Positions 7,791-15,093 of a stretch of DNA of 18,774 nucleotides are shown in pieces; the stretch's first letter is position 1, and every line of letters starts with the position of its first letter. The position numbers were made by a program, and so were the translations under genes. Origin of the DNA: Acidobacteriota bacterium (GTDB taxonomy: Bacteria; Acidobacteriota; Terriglobia; Terriglobales; Acidobacteriaceae); the NCBI GenBank assembly GCA_021802085.1, contig JAKAAZ010000050.1, positions 1-18,774 of the forward strand, in the 5' to 3' direction. Below the pieces are notes generated by a model, which saw only the letters and a list, made by a program, of their open reading frames with translations, was not told the DNA's origin and made no database searches.

Positions 7791-8825
7791 GTGAAACTGA
7801 AGTTGTTGTTTTTATCGATCATCGCAATGGCGATGATCCAGGGTGCGGCGGTAGCCACCGCCCAGTCCGCCCAACAGAGTTCACAGGCGCCCGCTTCTTC
7901 AGAGTCGGCCGCGCCTCCGCCGTTGCCGCTGAGCAACATTACGCCGCCGGATAAGCTTCAATTTCCTCCCGCCAGCCCCAAGGACTTTACCGCGCCCTCT
8001 CCCACGACACAGGAAGTCAATGCATTCCTGAAGCAGATTTGGGGCTATGACCCGAATCGAGTTTGGCAGGTCATGGGCATTCAAACCACCGAAGCTCCAA
8101 ACGTCAGTCGCGTCACGATTCTGGTAGGCGAGCAGGGCGTTTCGCGCGGTCCATCTCCGACGATCTTTTTTGTGACACCCGACGGCAGTCACGCTATTGC
8201 GGGCTCGTCTGTTATCGCATTTGGCCCTCATCCCTTCGCTGCGGTGGAACAAAAACTGGAACAAGGCGCGGTCGGCCCGTATCGAGGCTCCAGTTCCAAG
8301 AGTCTGATGCTGGTGGAATTTGCCGACCTGCAGTGCCCGGACTGCAAAGCGGCAGCCGGCACGATGGACAAGCTGGTCCAGGATTTTCCCAACGCGCATG
8401 TCGTCTTTCAGTATTTTCCGCTACCTACGATCCATCCGCAGGCAGTAAAAGCCGCGGAGTATGGTGTGTGCGTGGCGCAGGAGAAGGGAAACGCTGCCTT
8501 TTTCCAATATGTCCAGGCAGTTTTTGATACGCAGGATGCTTTGAGGACCGATGCGGACGGAACTCTCAATGCCGCCGCCGCCAAGGCCGGGGCGAATGCG
8601 TCACAGGTCGCCACTTGCGCCTCCACGCCTGCGACTGCGAACACTGTTGCCGCTTCTGTGAGACTTGGCAACGAGGTTGGCGTGGACCAGACGCCCACCC
8701 TGTTTGTCAACGGACGACCGGTGCCGATCACCGCGCTTCCTTACACCACGTTGAAGCAGATCGTTGCCTACGATGCGCCGGGAGGCGCTACGCCAACGGC
8801 AGCGGTGGCGACGGAGACGCACTAG
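7791..8825 (+). CDS. Secreted DsbA-like thioredoxin-fold protein
   Basis: 344 residues. A Sec signal peptide (KLK followed by a hydrophobic stretch to about residue 22, likely cleavage near VATA-QS) is followed by an Ala/Pro/Ser-rich linker to about residue 60. An extra N-terminal domain spans about 65-155, with the strand TIFFVTPDGSHAIAGSSV. The DsbA-type thioredoxin fold starts near 160 and contains EFADLQCPDCKAA with the redox pair Cys182/Cys185, and the cis-proline loop DQTPTLFVNG (Pro302). Two further cysteines (227 and 276) lie in the inserted helical region and could form a structural disulfide. It most likely makes or rearranges disulfides in exported proteins. Start is GTG 7791 with GAGG 8 bases upstream. 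It probably shares a transcript with nadE, though no functional link is obvious. Precise role, oxidase or isomerase, is open. Confidence 0.85.
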   Translation: MKLKLLFLSIIAMAMIQGAAVATAQSAQQSSQAPASSESAAPPPLPLSNITPPDKLQFPPASPKDFTAPSPTTQEVNAFLKQIWGYDPNRVWQVMGIQTTEAPNVSRVTILVGEQGVSRGPSPTIFFVTPDGSHAIAGSSVIAFGPHPFAAVEQKLEQGAVGPYRGSSSKSLMLVEFADLQCPDCKAAAGTMDKLVQDFPNAHVVFQYFPLPTIHPQAVKAAEYGVCVAQEKGNAAFFQYVQAVFDTQDALRTDADGTLNAAAAKAGANASQVATCASTPATANTVAASVRLGNEVGVDQTPTLFVNGRPVPITALPYTTLKQIVAYDAPGGATPTAAVATETH

Positions 8826-8857
8826 GTTTTCGATTTCTGAAACCAACTCATCTGAAG

Positions 8858-8897
8858 AGACAAAGAGCAGGCTCGTTTGCGGACCTGCTCTTTGTCT
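8858..8897. terminator. Bidirectional terminator between convergent genes
   Basis: A perfect 14-bp inverted repeat (AGACAAAGAGCAGG / CCTGCTCTTTGTCT) surrounds a 12-nt loop. It lies between the stop codons of the DsbA-like gene (8825) and the GH92 gene (8916). The outer stem is A-rich on one side and T-rich on the other, so it can end transcription from both directions. Confidence 0.85.
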
Positions 8898-8915
8898 TTG
8901 CGACGGTGATGGAGA

Positions 8916-11384
8916 TCAACTTTTCACCAGCCCGGATGGAGGACGGTCCGCCGGAGCGGCAGCCCACTCCTTGTTGGGCTTGCTGCCCATGTGAAAGTGC
9001 AGTTCACCGCCGGCCACAATATCGGCATGGGTAAACCAGGAGCGGGTCAGCTCCTTGCCGTTCAATTGCGCGCTTTGGATGAACATGTTTTCCGGCGAGT
9101 TATTGTCGGCAATCACAGTGAACGTGGTCCCCTTGTCCGGATTGCGGATCCGGGCCCGATTCACCAGTGGACTGCCGATCACATACACTCCCGAGGCAGC
9201 GTTGACGGGATAGAAGCCCAGTGCCGCGAAAACAAACCAGCTCGACAGCTGGCCGCAATCATCGTTGCCGGGGATACCTTCTGGCGTGTTGTTGTAGAGC
9301 GCCGCCGCTTTGCGAACCCACTGCTGTGTCTTCCACGCCGCGCCGGCAAACGGATACAGATAGGGAATATGGTTGCTGGGTTCGTTGCCCTGGGCGTCCT
9401 GCCCTACCATTCCGGTGACGTCTGGCGGAGAGTCGAGCACGTTGGAGGGAGCGGCAAACAGGGCATCCAGCTTGGCGATGAACTGCTTGTCTCCGCCGTA
9501 CAGATCGATCAGGCCCTGCACATCCTGCATGACGTTGAAGGTGGCCTGCCAGGCGTCGGATTCGGTGTAATCGTCAAAGGTTTCCTGGTCTGGGCGGAAT
9601 GGCTCCCGCCATGCGCCATCTTCCGTCTTGCCGCGCATAAAGCCAGACTTGGGATCAAAGATGTTCTTGTAGTTCTGCGCCAGCTTATAAAACATGGCCG
9701 CGTCGTCCTGCTTGCCCAGTAACTCGGCCATCGCTCCCACGCACCAGTAGTCGTAGGAGAAATCCATGGTGCGCGACACCGACTGATTGTTCGGCCCCGT
9801 GGGCACGTATCCATAATGGCGGAACTGTTCCTGCAATTTCCGATTGCCGTTTGCCGTCGCGCCGACGAGGGCCGTGTCCCGCATGGCGGCGTAGGCGGCC
9901 TGCACGTCATAGTCACGGAGTCCCCGCACATAGGCACCGAGGATCATGCCCGCGGAATGGAACCCAGTCATACTCCAGGTTTCATTTCCCCACAGCGGCC
10001 ACATCGGCAACGTGTGCTGGTCAAGTTCCCGATAATCGGCCAACAGTGTACGGATGATGTCGTTGGTCCGATGCGGCTGCATCAGCATAATGAAAGGAAA
10101 TTCACCGCGATAAATGTCCCAGATGGAGAGCGCCGTGTATTTGGTAAAGCCGGGGTTCGGATGATTCTGATGATCCTGTCCTCGGTAGGTTCCGTCCACA
10201 TCGTTATATGTGATTGGCGCGACCAGGCCATGATATGCGCCCGTATAGAAGGTTTGGCTCAGCGCGATGTCTGGAAGGTCGGCATCTAAAACAGCCAAGG
10301 CACGGCTCCAGGCCAGCTCTGTCTGGCGAGCCACCGCGTCAAAATCCCAATGCGGAATCTCGGCCATCAGATTTTTTCTCGCTCCGTCGATGCTGGTGCC
10401 GGAGATGCCGACGCGAATTACGAGTGGATTCGATCCAGTGGCATGGCTGAAGATGGCTTTGATGTGTTCGCCTGAGAGCTTATCTCCAGTCGAGGCAGAG
10501 CTTACACTGCCGTCCACCTGGATCTGCACCGAAGAGGCCGGGTGCGAAAACTCCATGACAAAATAGAGCTGCTTGTCCTTCGCCCACCCGTGGGTCGAGC
10601 GGATGCCGCTAATGCGCGAAGCGCTCTCAATGTTCAGTTCCGCATGGTAGATCTTGCTGCCCACGCTGTGGACCAGGTCCACGATGACTCCCTGTCGCGT
10701 CTGGGCCGGCAACGTGGGATAACGATACCGATGCATGCCGCAGCGCGTTGTCGCGGTCAGTTCCGCTTGTACATCGGGTGTGTCGAGGTGTACGCCGTAA
10801 TAACCTGCGCGGACGTGTTCCTGCCGGTGGGAGAAGAATGAGCGATAGCCTGGTTCCGATCCGCTGAAAACCCAGCCCGAGTTCAATCCAAGGGCTTCGA
10901 TCTGTCCCTGACTCTCCTCTCCCGGAATGCCCGCTTCCCAGCCCCAGTTTCGTCCTTCGACCACCGGCATTACCAGAACGTCTCCCAGTTCTCCCCCGCC
11001 GGTCCCCTGAACGTGGGTATGGCTGAACCCCTGGATGACATTATCGGGGTAGTGATAGCCCGAACAATGATTCCACCGATATACGTCCCACTTTTCATTC
11101 CACATTGGCTCCGGCGGCCCGCTGGAATCCGGACTCAGTTGCACCAATCCAAATGGCGCCACGGCTCCGGGAAACATATGCCCGCGCCATCCGGTGCCAA
11201 TGATTGGCAGCACATCATGGACGGGATCCCGGCCGGATGCTTTCCGCCCTGGCGGCATCGTTTGTGCGACCGCAAGATCGCTTGCCTCGATGATGCCGCA
11301 GGCTGGTATCACTGAACCCACGGCAGCCGCTGCGCTTGCTTTCAAGAAATCGCGTCTTTGTAACTTCAACAGTTCTCGATACAT
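8916..11384 (-). CDS. GH92 family alpha-mannosidase, Tat-exported
   Basis: 822-residue glycoside hydrolase of family 92, calcium-dependent exo-alpha-mannosidases (commonly alpha-1,2). The start MYRELLKLQRRDFLKASA carries a twin-arginine motif (Arg10-Arg11), then a hydrophobic stretch ending IPAC at residue 29, which might be a lipobox. The N-terminal beta-domain is followed by the catalytic region. Family blocks include FSHTHVQGTGGGELGDVLVMP, the YRGEFPFIMLMQP region, NEPSNHIPYLY (667-677) and PGNDDCGQLSSWFVFAALGFYP (705 onward). The last two blocks, with Glu668 and Asp708/Asp709, are the positions associated with the catalytic acid and base in characterised members. The protein would act in the periplasm or at the cell surface on mannose-containing glycans. 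AGGA lies 8 bases before the ATG. It stands alone, with no sugar-uptake or regulator gene beside it. Confidence 0.95.
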   Translation of the reverse strand: MYRELLKLQRRDFLKASAAAAVGSVIPACGIIEASDLAVAQTMPPGRKASGRDPVHDVLPIIGTGWRGHMFPGAVAPFGLVQLSPDSSGPPEPMWNEKWDVYRWNHCSGYHYPDNVIQGFSHTHVQGTGGGELGDVLVMPVVEGRNWGWEAGIPGEESQGQIEALGLNSGWVFSGSEPGYRSFFSHRQEHVRAGYYGVHLDTPDVQAELTATTRCGMHRYRYPTLPAQTRQGVIVDLVHSVGSKIYHAELNIESASRISGIRSTHGWAKDKQLYFVMEFSHPASSVQIQVDGSVSSASTGDKLSGEHIKAIFSHATGSNPLVIRVGISGTSIDGARKNLMAEIPHWDFDAVARQTELAWSRALAVLDADLPDIALSQTFYTGAYHGLVAPITYNDVDGTYRGQDHQNHPNPGFTKYTALSIWDIYRGEFPFIMLMQPHRTNDIIRTLLADYRELDQHTLPMWPLWGNETWSMTGFHSAGMILGAYVRGLRDYDVQAAYAAMRDTALVGATANGNRKLQEQFRHYGYVPTGPNNQSVSRTMDFSYDYWCVGAMAELLGKQDDAAMFYKLAQNYKNIFDPKSGFMRGKTEDGAWREPFRPDQETFDDYTESDAWQATFNVMQDVQGLIDLYGGDKQFIAKLDALFAAPSNVLDSPPDVTGMVGQDAQGNEPSNHIPYLYPFAGAAWKTQQWVRKAAALYNNTPEGIPGNDDCGQLSSWFVFAALGFYPVNAASGVYVIGSPLVNRARIRNPDKGTTFTVIADNNSPENMFIQSAQLNGKELTRSWFTHADIVAGGELHFHMGSKPNKEWAAAPADRPPSGLVKS

Positions 11385-11404
11385 TCCAAAATTCCTCAGG
11401 TCAA

Positions 11405-11410
11405 ATTATA
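11405..11410 (-). promoter_or_regulatory. Candidate -10 box of the GH92 gene
   Basis: A perfect TATAAT on the minus strand lies about 20 bases before the GH92 start codon. No good -35 match is present at 16-18 bases spacing, so support is limited to the -10 hexamer and its position. If used, the 5' leader would be only some 14 bases. Confidence 0.3.
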
Positions 11411-11525
11411 GTTATAGGTCCATGATTACTGATTACTGCCCCAGACCTCGGAGGCATCGTTAGCGCTCTGGATTCAGCGCGGTCTCTGGTCGCTCAGGGT
11501 TGACGACGAGATATCGAGGAACGCA

Positions 11526-11562
11526 GAAAACCCATCCTGGGAGGTTCTAAGGATGGGTTTTC
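11526..11562 (-). terminator. Intrinsic terminator of the zinc-ribbon gene
   Basis: A perfect 13-bp inverted repeat (GAAAACCCATCCT / AGGATGGGTTTTC) has an 11-nt loop and lies about 40 bases beyond the stop codon of the small minus-strand gene. The arm ends in TTTT in either reading direction, so it may also stop plus-strand transcription. GH92 transcription begins on the other side of it. Confidence 0.85.
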
Positions 11563-11603
11563 GGTTGTGCTGGATCTGTTTGATAGAAAAAGCGGCGATT
11601 TTC

Positions 11604-11783
11604 TTACAGCTTTTCGTGAAACTCGCAAACAGAGCAGGAAATATACACGCCGCCCGGCACGCCGCGCTCGCGGTCCTTCACGCGTTTCACAATCCGGGTC
11701 GGTTTCGAGCACTTGGGGCAATCCGTGCTCTTAGTGGTATCCATTTCCTTTTTACGGTCGCCCGTTTTCGCAATCTTGGCCAT
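11604..11783 (-). CDS. Small zinc-ribbon protein, function unknown
   Basis: 59-residue basic protein with two cysteine pairs, CPKC and CSVC, about 29 residues apart, the layout of a small zinc ribbon. The stretch between them is rich in Lys and Arg (TRIVKRVKDRERGVPGGVYI), and the chain ends FHEKL. I do not recognise a named family. Zinc ribbons of this size are found in ribosome-, RNA polymerase- and nucleic acid-associated proteins, so a nucleic-acid or protein-binding role is possible but unproven. I chose ATG 11783, preceded by AGGG at 6 bases and an AAGGAG further up; an in-frame GTG at 11834 would add 17 residues. The gene has its own terminator, and an inverted repeat lies 75 bases upstream, so it appears to be a single-gene unit. 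Confidence 0.72.
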   Translation of the reverse strand: MAKIAKTGDRKKEMDTTKSTDCPKCSKPTRIVKRVKDRERGVPGGVYISCSVCEFHEKL

Positions 11784-11857
11784 AACGTTCCCTGTCTCCT
11801 TCAGCTTGGGGATCCGCCTGACTGAACCATCCACTCACTGCTACTCAAACGATTCAC

Positions 11858-11874
11858 TTCGGCATGATGCCGAA
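11858..11874. promoter_or_regulatory. Operator-like palindrome upstream of the zinc-ribbon gene
   Basis: TTCGGCAT-G-ATGCCGAA is a perfect inverted repeat with 8-base arms around a single central base. It lies about 75 bases before the zinc-ribbon start and about 150 bases beyond the CPBP stop. A one-base centre makes it a poor RNA hairpin, so a dimeric repressor or activator site is the likelier reading. No T-run follows. Confidence 0.35.
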
Positions 11875-12021
11875 AGCAAATATGAATGAAAAACAGATCG
11901 GTGGGAATGTTGGCCCTGAAACGAGCCAGAGCAGTCGCGGATCGCCTACGAGGACTAGTTTACACGAAGTTGTCCGCGCAAACACCCTGGGGAGTGCGTC
12001 CGCTATAGGATTCCACGACTC

Positions 12022-13098
12022 CTAGGGTTGCCGCTTTACGTCACTATTGAATGAGCGGGTGAGCGGAATTGACGAAGCCTCGTCTGTTGAATTCTGTGGT
12101 GCAGGACTCGTTGCCATACTTAACGGGGCAATCTGAACCAGGCCGGTTGTTGGTGTGTTCTGTGCTGGCGCGGAGGCGGCCGGAGGCGGCGGAGCAGGAT
12201 GCATGGGATGGCTAAGATCGACGGGGATTCCAGCGGGCTTCAGTTCCGGCTGACTATATTTCCAAGCCAAGTCGCGGGTCATCCAGATCAGGATGTAGAG
12301 TCCAGCCCACAACACGACGAGGGTCACCATGCTGGCTTCCGGCCCGTACTCGCCGCCCGTTAACCAGGTGGGTCCATCGACGTAGGTGTGGATCACGCTC
12401 GACGCTTGACGGCTGCCAGCGAGCGGTTGGCCGAAAAGGACGGCGATACTCGCGACCCAGGCGAAATGCAATCCCCAACTTAGCCAGAGGGCATGGGTTC
12501 GCAGATAAGCGACAGAAAGCACAACCGCTGCCAATGCGCTTGCCCATACGGCAGTCGGCGTTGTGCCGGGTACCTTCCAACACAGCACGCCAAAGAATAT
12601 TCCGGAAAGAATGGTGGCGGTGAATGGGCCCGTGGTTTCGATCAGCTTTTGAAAAGGATATCCGCGGAATGCGATCTCGCCTGCCAGCGCGCCAGCGGCC
12701 AGCGCCAGCATTTGCAGAACCAGGAGTTGCCAGGCGTGAAATGAGGCCCAAAGTTGCACATAAAAAGTGCCGGCCAGCGCAGAGACGAGGATCACTACGG
12801 TGACCATGCCCCAACCCAATGCGGCACCCATCGCAAACTCACGGACATCTCCTGGCCGGCGAGCAAGTCCCATGGCCCGGAGCGGCTCAGGCTTGCGATC
12901 CCAGGCCATTTCCATATACCCGAAGCCGACGATCAGCATGAAAATCGCAAACAAATTTCGAATCAGAGGAAAGGCTGCGTCTCGGCTAAAACCGCGGGCA
13001 GCGATACGGGACAGATAATAGGCAATGGCGATCCACGCGACTCCCAGAAGAAAACGGAAAAAGGCGCGCCCGCGTCCCGGACCGCGAAGCAAGCTCAT
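12022..13098 (-). CDS. CPBP-fold (CAAX protease/bacteriocin-processing-like) membrane protein with degenerate motifs
   Basis: 358-residue polytopic membrane protein with about eight hydrophobic segments and a hydrophilic, Pro/Ala-rich C-terminal tail of roughly 70 residues. The middle carries GEIAFRGYPFQKL (140-152), clearly the CPBP motif-1 region, whose active form is EExxxR. Here the first glutamate is Gly140, leaving only Glu141 and Arg145. The second motif, FxxxH, appears as FFGVLCW with no histidine. The third, LSWGLHFAW, keeps its His at 211. In Rce1-type enzymes the glutamates and histidines are catalytic, so this copy may be inactive or altered; a shift of the active site cannot be excluded. 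Start ATG 13098 has GGAG 7 bases upstream; an upstream TTG start is unlikely. It lies 150 bases downstream of the AccA-like gene on the same strand. Confidence 0.82.
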   Translation of the reverse strand: MSLLRGPGRGRAFFRFLLGVAWIAIAYYLSRIAARGFSRDAAFPLIRNLFAIFMLIVGFGYMEMAWDRKPEPLRAMGLARRPGDVREFAMGAALGWGMVTVVILVSALAGTFYVQLWASFHAWQLLVLQMLALAAGALAGEIAFRGYPFQKLIETTGPFTATILSGIFFGVLCWKVPGTTPTAVWASALAAVVLSVAYLRTHALWLSWGLHFAWVASIAVLFGQPLAGSRQASSVIHTYVDGPTWLTGGEYGPEASMVTLVVLWAGLYILIWMTRDLAWKYSQPELKPAGIPVDLSHPMHPAPPPPAASAPAQNTPTTGLVQIAPLSMATSPAPQNSTDEASSIPLTRSFNSDVKRQP

Positions 13099-13181
13099 AG
13101 AGTCACTCCGCTGCACGAAATCAACCAACAATGCCAGGAGGAATCTTTGCTGCTTCGTCCGTGCGCCCCGAGACCTGGTTC

Positions 13182-13200
13182 AAGGGCGGGTCTCGCCCTT
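13182..13200 (-). terminator. Weak stem-loop downstream of the AccA-like gene
   Basis: A 7-bp GC-rich stem (AAGGGCG / CGCCCTT) with a 5-nt loop lies about 50 bases after the AccA-like stop codon and 84 bases before the CPBP start. There is no U-run, so termination would be partial at best. Confidence 0.3.
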
Positions 13201-13247
13201 CCCATCACGGTCTGCGTCGTGTTTATGAGACCGCTTCTGAACACCGT

Positions 13248-14102
13248 TTATCCTTCGGTATAAAATCGCGCCATGTTGCGGAATTTAGAGATCCGATTGC
13301 GCACCAGCTCGTCGGTCGAAAGCAGTTTCACTTGACTCAACTGGAGTTGAAGCGCGTCGTCCAGCAGCCTGGCTGCCTGCTCCGGGTCATTCTGCGCGCC
13401 ACCTGGGGGCTCGGGCACGATAACGTCGATACAGCCTAACCGTAAGACGTTTTCGGAGTTGGTTCGCAATGCCTCGGCCGCCAACGCGCGCTTGCTGGCG
13501 TCGCGCCACATGATGGAAGCGCAGGCTTCGGGCGAAATCACCGAATACACTGCGTTCTCGAGCATCAGCACGCGATCAGCAACGGCCAATGCCAGCGCTC
13601 CGCCCGATCCGCCTTCGCCGGTGATTGTGGCAAGAATGGGAACACGCAGACGGGCCATCTCTCGCAGGTTACGGGCAATGGCTTCCGCTTGTCCTCGCTC
13701 TTCCGCGCCCAATCCTGGATTTGCACCGATCAAATCGATGAAGGTAAACACTGGACGGCCAAATTTCTCGGCGAGCTTCATGGCCCGAAGAGCCTTGCGG
13801 TAGCCCTCAGGATTGGGCATGCCGAAATTGCGCTGGACCTTCTCCTTGGTGGTGCGGCCCTTGACGTTGGCAATTACCAGAACCTGCTCACCATGAAAAC
13901 GGGCCATGCCGCAAGCCATTGCAAGATCGTCGCCAAAGGCGCGATCGCCGTGAATCTCGCTAAAGTCAGTAAATAACGACTCGATAAATTCCATCGGATA
14001 AGGACGCTTCGGATGCCGCGCCAACTCCGTCTTCTGCCATGCCACACTCAGGGTTTCGGCTGGCGTTTCTGTCGGGTTGTCTGCTAAGTTCTCTGCCGTC
14101 AT
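13248..14102 (-). CDS. accA: Acetyl-CoA carboxylase carboxyltransferase alpha subunit (AccA-like)
   Basis: 284 residues, some 35-45 shorter than usual AccA because the N-terminal helical hairpin (the LDFE-x-P-I region) is absent and only a short Thr/Pro-rich lead precedes ARHPKRPYPMEFIE. The crotonase-fold core is intact: GRTTKEKVQRNFGMPNPEGY around 82-101, GAEERGQAEAIARNLREMARL, and GEGGSGGALAL (162-172). AccA with AccD transfers the carboxyl group from carboxybiotin to acetyl-CoA to make malonyl-CoA for fatty acid synthesis in the cytoplasm. The active-site segment normally read as TPGAYPG is LIGANPG (124-130), with the DNA reading clear, and SPEGCA is SPEACA. These changes are unusual for a housekeeping AccA. 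No accD, accB or accC is adjacent. The ribosome site before ATG 14102 is poor. Confidence 0.88.
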   Translation of the reverse strand: MTAENLADNPTETPAETLSVAWQKTELARHPKRPYPMEFIESLFTDFSEIHGDRAFGDDLAMACGMARFHGEQVLVIANVKGRTTKEKVQRNFGMPNPEGYRKALRAMKLAEKFGRPVFTFIDLIGANPGLGAEERGQAEAIARNLREMARLRVPILATITGEGGSGGALALAVADRVLMLENAVYSVISPEACASIMWRDASKRALAAEALRTNSENVLRLGCIDVIVPEPPGGAQNDPEQAARLLDDALQLQLSQVKLLSTDELVRNRISKFRNMARFYTEG

Positions 14103-14413
14103 GGTAGAACTTCGATTCTAGTGGCCTGAAGCGTCTCGCACAACTGTGAGGATTGAATCCAAAATCCCGATGTAGCGGGAGTCGAGTCTGGACGGCTACA
14201 ATATTTTTCATTTCAACTCCTGCAAAGAATGTCCGCAGTCAAGTTATTTCCGCGCAACTTGCGATCCCTATGGGAGAAATTCCGTCCGCTCCCGACCATT
14301 TTGCCGCGCATGTCTATGGAAATGATTGGCACGGAACAGCTTAAAGCGCCCAGTGTGAATCCTATAGGTGCAGCAAGTCTTCCGTGTATCGTAAAGTCGG
14401 AAGGAAACGCCAC
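14103..14413. other. Divergent intergenic region, about 311 bases
   Basis: This region separates the minus-strand AccA-like gene from the plus-strand VTT-domain gene and should hold both promoters. On the minus strand, TTGCAG and TATTGT with 16 bases between them lie at about 14225 to 14198, a fair sigma-70 pair. AGGAG followed by an ATG at 14211 opens a small frame that overlaps accA out of phase. Nothing similar stands out on the plus strand beyond the GGAAGG ribosome site of the next gene. Confidence 0.4.
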
Positions 14414-15055
14414 ATGGCGCACGCTTTTCGTCCCTTTCTTCATTTTCTCTTTCAGCTTGGATATTTTGGCCCGTTCGTCCTGGGGATCCTGGATTCGTCG
14501 TTCCTGGTGCTTCCATTTGGAAACGATCTGCTAGTAGTGGGACTGATCGCGCACCATCATGCCGGGTTTTTCTGGTATGTTCTGTCAGCCGCGTGCGGGT
14601 CTACTGTGGGAGTCCTGTTGTTGGCCAGCGTGGCGCGGAAATTCGGCGAGGAAGGGATCCGGAAAGTAGCGGGTAAGAAACTGTTCGACAGACTCAAGAA
14701 GGACATCGGCGACCGTTCCGGCGTTGCCGTCGCCATCGGATGTCTTGCTCCTCCGCCGTTTCCGTTCACCATGGTGATTGCTGCCTCGAGCGCGCTGGGG
14801 TATTCCTTGTGGCGAGTGGCGGGGATCAATTTTGTCTCTCGGGCAGTCCGATTTTCCGTGCTTGGGTTACTGGCGATCAAGTTCGGCACAGTCATTTTGA
14901 GGATAGGGAAGTCCCCGGCATTCGTTTGGAGTGTGATTGCGTTCATCGCCCTGTGCCTGATCGCCAGCGCGTTTTCTATTTGGCACTGGGTTCGGTCGAC
15001 ACGTCCGGAGAAGCAACATGCGAACGCGCGGCAACTGGCAGGCAAACGAAGATGA
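14414..15055 (+). CDS. VTT-domain (DedA/YqaA-like) membrane protein
   Basis: 213-residue integral membrane protein with about five hydrophobic segments: residues 10-45, 50-70, 102-125, 130-155 and 165-188. Features shared with VTT/SNARE-associated proteins include the reentrant-looking FVLGILDSSFLVLPFGNDLLVVGL, glycine-rich segments such as ACGSTVGVLLL, the PPPFPFTMV turn, and the Arg pair in FVSRAVRFSVLG. Members of the wider family move lipids, including undecaprenyl phosphate and phosphatidylethanolamine, across the inner membrane, but the activity of this subgroup is not established. Its C-terminus is a basic cytoplasmic tail. Start ATG 14414 is preferred over GTG 14384 because GGAAGG lies 9-10 bases before it. 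It is convergent with the SDR gene, whose stop is 38 bases away. Confidence 0.8.
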   Translation: MAHAFRPFLHFLFQLGYFGPFVLGILDSSFLVLPFGNDLLVVGLIAHHHAGFFWYVLSAACGSTVGVLLLASVARKFGEEGIRKVAGKKLFDRLKKDIGDRSGVAVAIGCLAPPPFPFTMVIAASSALGYSLWRVAGINFVSRAVRFSVLGLLAIKFGTVILRIGKSPAFVWSVIAFIALCLIASAFSIWHWVRSTRPEKQHANARQLAGKRR

Positions 15056-15093
15056 GCCAACTGGGCGCGATGCACGGACGATGGTCATCGCAA

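Noticed and set aside
11553..11825. 90-codon plus-strand frame opposite the zinc-ribbon gene
   Set aside because: No motif or ribosome site; the minus-strand frame has the cysteine pairs and terminator.
12254..12814. 186-codon minus-strand frame
   Set aside because: It is a shadow of the CPBP membrane protein in another phase; high GC third positions keep it open.
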